Assembly: GCA_947496535.1 (NCBI GenBank)
Contig: CANMDE010000001.1
Location: 372,001-436,000 of the forward strand
From: an uncultured Paracoccaceae bacterium
GTDB lineage: Bacteria > Pseudomonadota > Alphaproteobacteria > Rhodobacterales > Rhodobacteraceae
Length of the DNA stretch: 64,000 nt
Direction: 5' to 3'
A model generated the notes under the pieces. That model did not search any database and was not told the DNA's origin. It saw only the letters and a list, made by a program, of their open reading frames with translations. The position numbers were made by a program, and so were the translations under genes. This document shows positions 54,868-64,000 of this stretch, in pieces; within the stretch, counting starts at the first letter, position 1, and each line of letters opens with the position of its first letter.

Positions 54868-55509
54868 TTAGGCGATCGACCCATTCGCGACTTCCACTTC
54901 GATAATGGCAAATGGATCATCGTAAGAGGCGGCATTCGCTTCGTCATTAGAATCCCCATAAAGGACGATCTGCTGGGTGTCGCCTTCACCAACCAGATCA
55001 AGATCAACGGACCCGGTGAGGTTGCGGTCATTGGCGGCGAAAAAGTACAGGTATTCGGCGTCAAATGTCTGGCCATCAACGACAATCGAATCTTCGGCGC
55101 CAAAATCAGTAACGGTTGCAAGCCCATCCTCAGACGAAGCCGTGAATTCAAACGTATCAGCATCGTCAGTCCCAGACAAAACTGTGCTGGCTCCCGTGTC
55201 AGACTCGAGATTGATGACAGCAAAGAGCTCATCATAAGTCGCGATCTCACCTTCTTCAGCGGAATTCGTATAAAGCAGGACTTGCGTCGTATCGTCAGTC
55301 TCAACAAGACCAAGGTCAACGTCCATATCCAGGCTGCGCTCGTAATAGGCGAAATGGTAGAGGTATTCGGCGTCATAGTCGTAACCATTGATTTCTATCG
55401 TATCATCATCGCCAAAATTATCGATGGTGGTGATACCGCCATCTGATGTGGGGGTAAGGCTATACGCGTCAGCTGCGTCTGTACCTGTGAGTAAGGTCGT
55501 ATCTGACAT
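54868..55509 (-). CDS. Acidic protein made of two homologous 100-residue repeats
   Basis: The 213-residue product is two copies of one unit: TLLTGTDAADAYSLTPTSDGG to about residue 108, and TVLSGTDDADTFEFTASSEDG to the end. Shared landmarks are TVTDFGAEDSIVVDGQTFDAEYLYFFA against TIDNFGDDDTIEINGYDYDAEYLYHFA, in that order. It is strongly acidic, without cysteine or a signal peptide, and resembles the calcium-binding region of type I secreted proteins, although no GGxGxD nonapeptides occur. The family is unknown. GGAGA precedes the ATG. Confidence 0.8.
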   Translation of the reverse strand: MSDTTLLTGTDAADAYSLTPTSDGGITTIDNFGDDDTIEINGYDYDAEYLYHFAYYERSLDMDVDLGLVETDDTTQVLLYTNSAEEGEIATYDELFAVINLESDTGASTVLSGTDDADTFEFTASSEDGLATVTDFGAEDSIVVDGQTFDAEYLYFFAANDRNLTGSVDLDLVGEGDTQQIVLYGDSNDEANAASYDDPFAIIEVEVANGSIA

Positions 55510-55764
55510 CTTTTTCTCCGTCTATATTATGCGGACTTATTGAGTACTGGCTGATTGGTGGAGGAGAAAACTGATTAAACGTCGATCAATGATGGTTTCG
55601 AACGCCCGCGTATTTGATGAAATGAAACCATCTGCGCCGTGCTTGACGTTTACGACAACGGGTCGTCAACACGGCTGTAGATACTCATATGTTTTCGGCA
55701 AAAAAAACCGGTTTTATCGCGCAAAACCCCGCCGAATGCATCTCAAAGCTTTAAATTGAAACCA

Positions 55765-55974
55765 GAAAGGGAAGTTCTTCCGCCTGGTAGTCACTGACGT
55801 CATCGCTCTTTCCGCAGAAATGTTATCGATTTCCAGGATGTCTTGATCCAGACAGTCACGCGGCCTCTTGATCCGTGCCGGGGCATAACCGATTCCCTTG
55901 GCCAGTTCGGAGTTGCCCGGAATGCGGGTCAGTTGCACAGCAAGCCAGGCTTCAAGATCATCAAGGATTGGTTT
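55765..55974 (-). pseudogene. IS66-family transposase remnant
   Basis: Inside a minus-strand frame (55714-56115) the stretch KPILDDLEAWLAVQLTRIPG to AERAMTSVTTRRKNFPF follows the C-terminal part of IS66 transposases (KP-x-DDLEAWL, LEIDN-x-x-AERA, RKN-x-x-F). The catalytic N-terminal two thirds, the other IS66 genes and terminal repeats were not found. The frame ends in unrelated sequence just after RKN. It is a short decayed fragment. Confidence 0.8.
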
Positions 55975-56150
55975 TGGCGCAGCCGACATTGACGACGGAT
56001 CGTTGAATGACGGATTAGTCCCGCGCTGCGGCCAGTCAGAAAGGCTGCATTGACCGTCAGTTATGGGCCAGAATTGCATGACGGACGTTGGCGATTTGAC
56101 CCACAAAACCGCCAAATCGCGTCAGTTATCTGCGAAGTTCCGCGCCTGCC

Positions 56151-56930
56151 TTAGAAATCTGCTGTTACGCCCGGAAGGTTGAGCGCCTTGATCAGTTCGC
56201 GCAATTCCTGACGGGCAGCGACGTTCGAGATGCTCAGGCTCGTGACACCCACATCCCGCAGATCAAGCAGGGTCAGGCCGCGGGGGAAAAGTTCCCGAAA
56301 CACGACCCTTTCGCTGAAACCGGGGGCGACGCGAAAGCCGATCCGTTTGGCAAGTTTGTCGACTGCACGTTGCATCTTTTCCTTGTTGAGCATCCGTTGA
56401 GAGCCAAGGCGATTGCGCACCACAACCCAGTCGATCGGCTGTTCTCCAGCTTGCGCTCGGCGTTGCCGTGCGCCCCACACCATTTCGGAATAGACAGATG
56501 GGCCGATGATGTTTTCGCCTTCGCTGTCTACGTGGGCGAGAAGGTCGAAATCCACGAAACTGTCATTCAACGGGGTGATCAGCGTGTCGGCCCGTGCATG
56601 GGCGATCTGGCTTAGGGCCGTGTGTGAGCCAGGGCAGTCGATCAGGATAAAGTCGTGGTTTTCTGCCAGACTATCCATCGCGGCGGACAGTCCGTTGTCA
56701 TCACCCCCATCAGGCAAATCCGTGTAAGCCGGTGTCGGCATTTCCAGACCTTCCTTGTCGAGAAAGGCCCGCCGGTTCGTCAGATAACGCGCCAGCGTTT
56801 TCTGTCGCAAATCAAGGTCGAGCGTCGCGACCCGATGCCCCATGCGTGCCAGCGCCGTCGCCACATGCATCGACACGGTCGATTTTCCCGCGCCGCCTTT
56901 TTCATTGCCCACAGCGATAATGTGCGCCAC
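56151..56930 (-). CDS. mipZ: Division-site positioning ATPase MipZ
   Basis: MipZ is a ParA/MinD-type ATPase that forms a gradient from the poles and keeps FtsZ at mid-cell, known from Caulobacter. The 259-residue product has the deviant P-loop EKGGAGKST (about 10-18), VATLDLDLRQKTLARYL with the MipZ-type arginine-rich stretch, LIDCPGSHTAL and TPLNDSFVDFDLLAHVD. Its length fits. It is preceded by the divergent exported lectin-like gene and followed by the IS66 fragment. Confidence 0.93.
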   Translation of the reverse strand: MAHIIAVGNEKGGAGKSTVSMHVATALARMGHRVATLDLDLRQKTLARYLTNRRAFLDKEGLEMPTPAYTDLPDGGDDNGLSAAMDSLAENHDFILIDCPGSHTALSQIAHARADTLITPLNDSFVDFDLLAHVDSEGENIIGPSVYSEMVWGARQRRAQAGEQPIDWVVVRNRLGSQRMLNKEKMQRAVDKLAKRIGFRVAPGFSERVVFRELFPRGLTLLDLRDVGVTSLSISNVAARQELRELIKALNLPGVTADF

Positions 56931-57085
56931 TTTTTAACCCTCAGATGCCAGTGATCTGCGCCGGTATATGGTGTTGTCAGAGGGGAAGAAAGCGCGGAAC
57001 GTCGCTGATCCATGCTTTTTCATGTTCGTTCATGCTGACCCATCGTTTGCGTTTTGATACGCTGCCATGAGCAAGGGATTTTATC

Positions 57086-57613
57086 ATGACGATACTATTT
57101 TTCCGAACTGCCTTGGCGCTCACTTTTTTAACTACGCCACACGCCCTATTGGCTGATGCCCCACAGGTTCCGACCGAAGGTACGGTGATTTATCTGGCTG
57201 ATAATCTGGATGAGAAAGACAATTACGGTTGGTGTATTGATACTTTGGGCCGTGGATTTTCTGAGCAGATACAAGCCCATAGCTGCAAGCCACAGGGCGG
57301 CGATACGCAGTTTTCCTATGATCCGGAAGCTGGGCAAATCAAATCGGTGGAGTTTGACGGCAAATGCGTCGAACTTGTTGCGCCGGGGGAGGCTGTTCCG
57401 TTTGGCCTTTTCGACTGTGACGAAACGAAAGCTGGTCAGCAATTCGCCTATGACGAAAACAGCATGGAATTCCATATCGCAATTGACACCTCGTTTTGTG
57501 TTGTGGTGGGCGAAAGCAGTGCTGCGGCGGGGCCGTTCATGTCTCGTAATTTGATGACGGCGGCCTGCGCTGATACTGACCCGTTGTTCAAGCAGTGGAT
57601 CATTCGCGAATAA
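57086..57613 (+). CDS. Exported protein with ricin-type lectin pattern
   Basis: The 175-residue product has a signal peptide (MTILFFRTALALTFLTTPHALLAD). Cysteine-containing repeats follow in a beta-trefoil-like order: YGWCIDTLGRGFSEQIQAHSC, GGDTQFSYDPEAGQI, CVELVAPGEAVPFGLFDCD and a late FKQWIIRE. This suggests a ricin-B-like fold, which usually binds sugars. The family match is by pattern only. Confidence 0.65.
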   Translation: MTILFFRTALALTFLTTPHALLADAPQVPTEGTVIYLADNLDEKDNYGWCIDTLGRGFSEQIQAHSCKPQGGDTQFSYDPEAGQIKSVEFDGKCVELVAPGEAVPFGLFDCDETKAGQQFAYDENSMEFHIAIDTSFCVVVGESSAAAGPFMSRNLMTAACADTDPLFKQWIIRE

Positions 57614-57896
57614 TGTTTCCTGCTGACTGCACTTGACAGAGCGGTCCGCAACCCTCATTTGGCACTCAACCGATGCAGGCTGCCGCGTGAGCAGAGCGAG
57701 ACCTTGAGGTCCACCGAACGGCATCGATCATAATAACAGGTTCCCACATCACGCAGGGGTCCCGCGCCAGATCGGCGACCGGACAATGCAGTTCGTTTTG
57801 TCAGCATATGGCGCAACCTTGCTTGTCTGCGGGATCACCCCGCAGGCTTGTGATATGTGCGGGCCGCAGGTTCGCCAAAATATAGGACGATCCTGA

Positions 57897-59183
57897 ATGG
57901 ATTTCGACATGCTGGGCCTTGCGCCCCGATTGGTGGAAACGCTCAAAGCGCAGGGGATCACTGATCCCACGCCAATCCAAACACAAGCCATCCCCCACGC
58001 CATGAACGGGCGTGATGTGATGGGCCTTGCCCAAACGGGTACAGGCAAAACTGCCGCTTTCGGCCTGCCCATGATTCATGCGTTGATGAAGGCAGGAGTG
58101 AAACCTGCGCCCAAAACTGCGCGTGGTCTGATCCTTGCTCCAACGCGGGAACTGGCCAAGCAGATTGCCGACAACCTGACCGCCTACACCAAGGGCAGCC
58201 ATCTTAAAGTCGCGCTGGTCGTTGGTGGCGCTGGTATTGTTGGCCAGACCAAACGGCTTGCCGGTGGGCTCGACCTGCTGGTGGCCACACCCGGTCGTTT
58301 GATTGATCTGCTGGACCGCAAGGCGGTACGGCTGGATCAGACGATTTATCTGGTGCTGGATGAAGCTGATCAGATGCTGGACATGGGCTTCATCCATGCG
58401 CTTCGCCAGATTGCGCCATTGCTGGCCAAGGATCGTCAGACAATGATGTTTTCGGCGACGATGCCCAAACTGATGGGGGAACTGGCCGCATCTTATCTGA
58501 CCGATCCCGTTCGTGTGCAGGTGAACCCGCCGGGTCAGGCTGCCCGCAAGATCAACCAGTCCGTCCATTTTGTGGCCCAGGCCGCCAAGTTGGATCTTCT
58601 GGTCGAACTTCTGGACGGTCACCGCGATGAGCGGGCCATCGTCTTTGGGCGCACCAAACACGGATGCGAAAAGCTATACAAAGTGCTCGAGCAAAAGGGC
58701 TTTGCCGCCGCCTCCATCCACGGCAATAAGAGTCAGGGCCAGCGGGATCGCGCAATTAGGGAATTCAAAGCTGGTAAGGTGCGCGTGCTGGTGGCGACAG
58801 ATGTTGCCGCGCGGGGGATCGATATCCCTGATGTGCGCCATGTCTATAACTACGATATGCCAAATGTGGCTGAAAACTATGTTCACCGGATCGGGCGCAC
58901 AGCCCGTGCCGGTGCCGACGGTGCCGCCGTAGCGTTGGTCGCCCCGGACGAAATGATCGAGCTTATGGATATCGAGAAGGCGATGAAAGAAACCATCCCC
59001 GTGGCAAGTGGCCGTCGGTGGGAGGTTCAGCCGGGCCAGAAAAAACGCCCCAATGGTGGCGGTGGTGGACGCCGTGGTGGCGGCGGTGGCAACAGGCAGG
59101 GCAAGCCCGGCGGTGGTGCAGGTAAGCCGGGTGGCGGCAATCGCCAGCGGCGTAATCGGTCACGGGGTAAATCGGCGGCCTGA
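57897..59183 (+). CDS. DEAD-box RNA helicase (RhlE-like)
   Basis: The 428-residue product unwinds RNA. All motifs are present: TQTQAIPHAMNGRDVMGLAQTGTGKTAAF (Q motif and Walker A), APTRELAKQI, TPGRLIDLLD, VLDEADQML (DEAD), FSATMP, AIVFGRT, VATDVAARGIDIPDV and YVHRIGRTARAG. The tail of about 60 residues is Gly/Arg-rich (GGGGGRRGGGGGN), as in RhlE-type RNA-binding ends. The 283-bp upstream region has a hairpin CTGCGGG / CCCGCAG before the ATG. Confidence 0.94.
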   Translation: MDFDMLGLAPRLVETLKAQGITDPTPIQTQAIPHAMNGRDVMGLAQTGTGKTAAFGLPMIHALMKAGVKPAPKTARGLILAPTRELAKQIADNLTAYTKGSHLKVALVVGGAGIVGQTKRLAGGLDLLVATPGRLIDLLDRKAVRLDQTIYLVLDEADQMLDMGFIHALRQIAPLLAKDRQTMMFSATMPKLMGELAASYLTDPVRVQVNPPGQAARKINQSVHFVAQAAKLDLLVELLDGHRDERAIVFGRTKHGCEKLYKVLEQKGFAAASIHGNKSQGQRDRAIREFKAGKVRVLVATDVAARGIDIPDVRHVYNYDMPNVAENYVHRIGRTARAGADGAAVALVAPDEMIELMDIEKAMKETIPVASGRRWEVQPGQKKRPNGGGGGRRGGGGGNRQGKPGGGAGKPGGGNRQRRNRSRGKSAA

Positions 59184-59484
59184 TTTAGATTATCGGCAGA
59201 GATCAGCACATCGCCTCAAGCGGCTTGTGCGATCTCGCCATTCTTTGGTGGATTGTCGCATTAGCCATTGTAGATGCGTGACGTGGTATCTGCATCTTGT
59301 CGCAGTACTGACGGTATTTGGACAACTCAATGCGACGGGCCAGCATCGCATCTTTCAACTACACGCCAACCTTGCCGGTCGGTAGTTCGGCACCGGCATC
59401 GACCTCCGATTGCCTGATGTTTTAGACCTGTCGGGCGGGATTTTCGGCCTTTTCAACGCTCAAAACAATTGTATAGTTGCGCGC
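59184..59484. other. Gene-poor stretch before the leuA leader
   Basis: No gene was recognised. A minus-strand frame here reads MLARRIELSKYRQYCDKMQI and so on for 47 codons, and other frames hold broken coding-like pieces, which suggests decayed mobile-element DNA, but I could not name it. TATAGT at 59472-59477 is a candidate -10 for the leader that starts just downstream; a good -35 is missing. Confidence 0.35.
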
Positions 59485-59565
59485 ATGATGAACCGTGCAC
59501 ATATTCCCAGCCAAGCCCTTTCCGGGCGGCTTTTGCGCGACATCCTACTTCTTAGCAGCCTCTGA
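59485..59565 (+). CDS. Leucine-rich leader peptide upstream of leuA
   Basis: A 26-codon frame starts at the first of two ATGs (59485 and 59488) and ends LLRDILLLSSL and a stop at 59563. Seven of the last fifteen residues are leucine, including the run CTA CTT CTT with the CTA codon that is normally rare in GC-rich genomes. Leucine-rich leader peptides before leuA are the classical sensor of transcription attenuation. The start lies about 10 nt from a possible -10 box, so it may be nearly leaderless. Confidence 0.6.
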   Translation: MMNRAHIPSQALSGRLLRDILLLSSL

Positions 59566-59613
59566 GCGTGCCATTCGGCGCGACCGCTCAGAGGGGACCA
59601 GCGCCGGATTTTT
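59559..59613 (+). promoter_or_regulatory. Attenuator hairpins of leuA
   Basis: Two competing hairpins follow the leader peptide. A perfect 10-bp stem pairs CCTCTGAGCG (59559-59568) with CGCTCAGAGG (59585-59594). A second, 8-bp stem pairs TTCGGCGC (59574-59581) with GCGCCGGA (59601-59608), one G-T pair, followed by TTTTT (59609-59613), which reads as a terminator. Their arms interleave, so only one can form freely. A ribosome waiting at the leucine codons could leave the first stem free and block the terminator. Confidence 0.6.
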
Positions 59614-59637
59614 GCTAAGAAACCAAGGAATATTTAA

Positions 59638-61194
59638 ATGACCAAAGATAAAGTGTTGATCTTCGACACCACCCTGCGCGACGGCGAACAGTCTCCTGGC
59701 GCGACCATGACCCATGACGAAAAGCTGGAGATTGCGGAACTGCTCGACGATATGGGCGTTGATATTATAGAAGCCGGTTTCCCAATCGCCTCCGAAGGTG
59801 ATTTCAAAGCGGTGAGCGAAATCGCCGACCGGGCCAGGGATGCCACGATTTGTGGCCTTGCCCGTGCCAATTTCAGGGATATCGACCGCTGTTGGGAAGC
59901 GGTGAAGCACGCCAAGTCCCCGCGCATCCACACATTCATCGGGACCTCACCATTGCATCGCGCGATCCCGAATCTGAACAAGGATGAGATGGCCGAGCGT
60001 ATCCACGACACCGTGACCCATGCCCGCAACCTTTGCGAAAATGTGCAGTGGTCGCCCATGGATGCCACGCGAACAGAAGAAGATTACCTCTGCCGCGTGG
60101 TCGAAATCGCCATCAAGGCTGGGGCCACGACGATCAATATTCCCGATACAGTTGGCTACACCGCCCCGGTGGAAAGCGCCGATCTAATCCGTATGTTGAT
60201 CGAAAAAGTACCCGGCGCAGATGAGGTGATCTTCGCGACCCACTGCCACAACGACCTTGGTATGGCGACTGCAAATTCGCTGGCAGCGGTTGAGGGTGGC
60301 GCGCGCCAAATCGAATGTACGATAAACGGTCTGGGCGAACGGGCGGGCAATACAGCGCTGGAAGAGGTCGTGATGGCGCTCAAGGTGCGCAGTGACATTA
60401 TGCCGTTCCAGACGCGGATCGACACGACAAAGATCATGAACATCTCGCGCCGTGTCGCCACTGTGTCCGGCTTTCCGGTACAGTTCAATAAAGCCATCGT
60501 CGGCAAAAACGCCTTTGCCCATGAAAGCGGTATCCATCAGGACGGCATGCTGAAAAACGCCGAGACATTCGAGATAATGCGCCCCGAAGATGTGGGCCTG
60601 TCCGGCACCTCACTGCCTTTGGGAAAACACTCGGGCCGGGCTGCCCTGCGGGCCAAGCTGGCCGAGCTGGGGTTTGAGCTGGCGGACAATCAGCTCAACG
60701 ATGTGTTCGTCCGCTTCAAGGATCTGGCTGACCGCAAAAAGGAAGTCTACGACGACGACCTCATGGCGCTGGTCTATCAAAACGAGACGGGCACTGACCG
60801 GCTGAAGCTGAAATCTCTGCGTGTTGTCTGTGGTACTGATGGTCCCCAAACGGCGGAAATGGAAATGGAAGTCGACGGTGAAATTGTGGAAACAAAATCG
60901 ACCGGCGATGGCCCGGTCGACGCCACTTTCAACGCGGTCAAGGCGCTGTTCAATCATAGTGCGCGCTTGCAGCTGTATCAGGTAAGCGCGGTCACGGAAG
61001 GCACTGACGCGCAGGCCACCGTTTCCGTCAGAATGGAAGAAGACGGACGTATTGCTACAGGTCAATCAGCGGATACAGATACGGTCGTCGCAAGCGCCAA
61101 GGCCTATATCAACGCGCTCAACCGGTTGCTGGTGCGGCGTGAAAAATCAGCACCGGGCGCGGACGTCAAAGAGGTAAGCTACAAGGATTCTTAA
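59638..61194 (+). CDS. leuA: 2-isopropylmalate synthase
   Basis: LeuA condenses acetyl-CoA and 2-oxoisovalerate, the first committed step of leucine synthesis. The 518-residue product has the catalytic FDTTLRDGEQSPGATM, HCHNDLGMATANSLAAV, the HESGIHQDGMLK motif, and the C-terminal regulatory LeuA dimer domain for leucine feedback (VVCGTDGPQTAEMEMEV onward). AAGGAA precedes the ATG. It stands behind an apparent attenuator and ends with a strong terminator. Confidence 0.97.
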   Translation: MTKDKVLIFDTTLRDGEQSPGATMTHDEKLEIAELLDDMGVDIIEAGFPIASEGDFKAVSEIADRARDATICGLARANFRDIDRCWEAVKHAKSPRIHTFIGTSPLHRAIPNLNKDEMAERIHDTVTHARNLCENVQWSPMDATRTEEDYLCRVVEIAIKAGATTINIPDTVGYTAPVESADLIRMLIEKVPGADEVIFATHCHNDLGMATANSLAAVEGGARQIECTINGLGERAGNTALEEVVMALKVRSDIMPFQTRIDTTKIMNISRRVATVSGFPVQFNKAIVGKNAFAHESGIHQDGMLKNAETFEIMRPEDVGLSGTSLPLGKHSGRAALRAKLAELGFELADNQLNDVFVRFKDLADRKKEVYDDDLMALVYQNETGTDRLKLKSLRVVCGTDGPQTAEMEMEVDGEIVETKSTGDGPVDATFNAVKALFNHSARLQLYQVSAVTEGTDAQATVSVRMEEDGRIATGQSADTDTVVASAKAYINALNRLLVRREKSAPGADVKEVSYKDS

Positions 61195-61219
61195 AATCGA
61201 ACGGAACTTGATCCAGGAT

Positions 61220-61251
61220 GGGCGGTCTGCGTTGCAGGCCGCCCGTTTTGT
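61220..61251 (+). terminator. Terminator after leuA
   Basis: GGGCGGTCTGC and GCAGGCCGCCC form an 11-bp stem with one T-G pair and a GTT loop, followed by GTTTTGTTT. It separates leuA from the mre cluster; 61252-61489 holds AT-rich promoter-like DNA but no call is certain. Confidence 0.88.
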
Positions 61252-61387
61252 TTGGCATACTGGATCAGTGTTGGCATAAAGATACACAAAATATCGATTA
61301 AGTGATACTATTAATTGATGGGACTGCTGGTTGACCGTCAAAAAAGTTGAAAAAGTGAAAGCGGCAGAATAGTGCTGACTTCTTTGA

Positions 61388-62527
<1,140 letters not shown>

Positions 62528-62551
62528 AGCAAAGACCGAGGTTCCAGCCCC

Positions 62552-63475
62552 TTGGCACGCGACAAAAACAGCGAAGACTATTTTGGCCCGATCCGCCGCC
62601 TGCTGACCGGGGTTTTAGTGTTGTGCCTGCTTGGTCTTTTCCTTGTCTGGCGGATCGATAGCCCCCGCGTTGAAAGGATGCGCGCTGCCGTGATTGACAG
62701 GGTAGTGCCATCCTTTGATTGGGCGATGGCCCCTGTCACCGGAATGGCCAACCTGATTAGTGATTTTCAAAGCTATCAGCAACTGGCGGCACAGAACGCC
62801 GATCTGCGTCGCGAGTTGCAGCAGATGAAGGCCTGGAAAGAGGCCGCCCTTCAACTGGAGCAGGAAAACGCAAAGCTGCTTGATTTGAATAATGTCCGGC
62901 TTGATCCGCAGCTGACTTATGTGACCGGTGTTGTCAGCACTGACAGTGGATCACCATTCCGTCAGTCCGTTCTTTTGAATGTCGGTGTCCGCGACGGGAT
63001 CATCGATGGATGGCCGACCATGGATGGAATTGGGCTTGTGGGCCGCATTTCCGGCGTTGGTCAGCGTACCAGCCGTGTGATGCTTCTGACCGATACATCC
63101 AGCAAGATCCCGGTCACGATTCAGCCTTCGGGGGAAAAGGCCATTCTGACAGGTGACAACACCCTGACCCCGCCGCTTGATTTTCTCGAAAACCCCGATT
63201 TGGTCCGTCCGGGCGACAGGGTCGTTTCGTCCGGGGATGGTGGGGTGTTTCCAGCCGATTTGCTTGTTGGACAAGTGGCACTGGGCACGGACGGACGGCT
63301 GCGCGTCCGCTTGGCCGCCGATTATCAGCGTTTGGAGTTTCTGCGCGTCATGCGCGCCCAGCCGCATGAAGATATCACCGATCCCGGTGGTCTTCTGACC
63401 CCGGATATCGAATACTATGGCCCGGCCGCGGCCACATCCGCGGATGTCAACACAGCCGAGGCAACGGATGGCTGA
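62552..63475 (+). CDS. mreC: Rod-shape-determining protein MreC
   Basis: MreC is a periplasmic scaffold linking MreB to the peptidoglycan enzymes. The 307-residue product has one N-terminal membrane helix (LLTGVLVLCLLGLFLVWRI), a coiled coil near residues 70-105 (QLAAQNADLRRELQQMKAWKE and on) and the beta domain RLDPQLTYVTGVVSTDSGSPFRQSVLLNVGVRDGI. The start is TTG, with weak GGTTCC before it. It overlaps mreD by 8 bp. Confidence 0.95.
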   Translation: MARDKNSEDYFGPIRRLLTGVLVLCLLGLFLVWRIDSPRVERMRAAVIDRVVPSFDWAMAPVTGMANLISDFQSYQQLAAQNADLRRELQQMKAWKEAALQLEQENAKLLDLNNVRLDPQLTYVTGVVSTDSGSPFRQSVLLNVGVRDGIIDGWPTMDGIGLVGRISGVGQRTSRVMLLTDTSSKIPVTIQPSGEKAILTGDNTLTPPLDFLENPDLVRPGDRVVSSGDGGVFPADLLVGQVALGTDGRLRVRLAADYQRLEFLRVMRAQPHEDITDPGGLLTPDIEYYGPAAATSADVNTAEATDG

Positions 63476-64000
63476 ACAAAGCACCACACAACTCTGGATC
63501 AATAGGACAGTTTTTCTGGCTTTGGCCTTTATCATTATCATTTTTCAGCTGCTGCCGCTGGATGCCCGCCCGATACGTTGGCCGGGACCGGATATTCTGC
63601 TGGTGGCGACATTGGCCTGGGTGGCGCGACGACCCGACTACCTGCCTGTTATTGTCGTTGCAGCGATATTTCTGACGACAGACCTGTTGTTTCAGCGTCC
63701 ACCCGGGCTTTGGGCTGCTCTTGTCGTGATCTTGACAGAGGCCATTCGCAAGCGGGCACATGATATTCGCAACATGCCCATAGCCATTGAATGGGGCATG
63801 ATCGCTACAGGGGTTGTGCTGATTACTTTGGCCAATCGTCTGGTGCTTGCTATTGTGATGATACCGCAAACACCGTTGGCGTTGACAATGATCCAAATGA
63901 TTTTCACCATTCTGGTCTACCCGTTGGTCGCATTGATTGCCCGCTTCGCATTTGGGATCAGCCGATCCGCACCGGGGGAAATTGGCCTCAAAGGCAGACG
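63468..64000 (+). CDS. mreD: Rod-shape-determining protein MreD, cut by the window end
   Basis: The frame starts ATG at 63468, overlapping the mreC end, and runs to the window edge without a stop: at least 177 residues, MAEQSTTQLWINRTVFLALA and on, with several membrane helices (LIIIIFQLLP-like, ILLVATLAWVARRPDYLPVIVVAAIFLT, LANRLVLAIVMI, FTILVYPLVALIARF). MreD is the small inner-membrane partner of MreC; length and order agree. The 3' end lies outside the window. Confidence 0.9.
   Translation, partial: MAEQSTTQLWINRTVFLALAFIIIIFQLLPLDARPIRWPGPDILLVATLAWVARRPDYLPVIVVAAIFLTTDLLFQRPPGLWAALVVILTEAIRKRAHDIRNMPIAIEWGMIATGVVLITLANRLVLAIVMIPQTPLALTMIQMIFTILVYPLVALIARFAFGISRSAPGEIGLKGR

Noticed and set aside
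59260..59460. Broken frames resembling transposase text upstream of the leuA leader
   Set aside because: No motif could be tied to a named insertion-sequence family; left as unexplained gene-poor DNA.

Overview
The window reads as chromosomal DNA of an alphaproteobacterium of the Rhodobacteraceae, most likely the marine Roseobacter group. The support is the gene set: a class I lysyl-tRNA synthetase, a MipZ division-site ATPase, a VPLPA-CTERM exported protein, a lamin-tail/Hint-domain secreted protein, family-typical DUF1127, DUF6525, DUF1826 and DUF4864 proteins, and a perfect TTAA-N7-TTAAC (CtrA-type) site. No rRNA, tRNA, CRISPR array, intact insertion sequence or prophage was seen.

Region 1 (1-12.5 kb) is the S10/spc ribosomal-protein cluster in two blocks. 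rplB-rpsS-rplV-rpsC-rplP ends in a strong terminator. rpmC-rpsQ-rplN-rplX-rplE-rpsN-rpsH-rplF-rplR-rpsE-rpmD starts from a good promoter and ends in a bidirectional terminator. Between them lie about 5 kb of accessory genes: an oxygenase-like protein, a VPLPA-CTERM protein, a small YdcH-like protein, a Hint-domain protein and an unknown membrane protein. Region 2 (12.5-18.6 kb) holds a DUF4344 metallopeptidase with a TerB-like protein, lysS, two small proteins and a large beta-helix protein. Region 3 (18.7-25.8 kb) is a urease cluster (ureDAB, SRPBCC gene, ureC, three inserted items including a dead ureE-like fragment, ureEF, DUF3995 gene, ureG).

Region 4 (25.8-35.8 kb) has an exported barrel-like protein with an upstream CtrA-type site, a YdcF protein, acs, a 640-residue exported protein of unknown function, and a copper/iron membrane cluster (DUF2946-like, PCu(A)C, PepSY, dioxygenase-like, ferric-reductase-like). 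Region 5 (36-42.5 kb) has an Rrf2 regulator divergent from a COG0523 metallochaperone GTPase with DUF1826 and DUF6525 genes, then an MscS channel, an acetyltransferase and an RTX-type protein. Region 6 (42.6-52.6 kb) holds leuC, leuD and leuB separated by acetyltransferases and other genes, including a LysR/SDR divergent pair. Region 7 (52.7-64 kb) has an FMN-binding glutamate-synthase-like protein, an internally duplicated acidic protein, an IS66 remnant, mipZ, a DEAD-box helicase, leuA behind a leucine-rich leader peptide with competing hairpins, and mreB-mreC-mreD, the last cut by the window edge.

The most unusual signals are two related intergenic modules (5555-5708 and 29974-30122). Each carries three GTCGG repeats at exactly 11-bp spacing and then an identical 16-bp box, and each lies before a gene for a predicted secreted or envelope protein. 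Next in interest are the leuA attenuator, the ureE fossil inside the urease cluster, and the clean break of the ribosomal operon.
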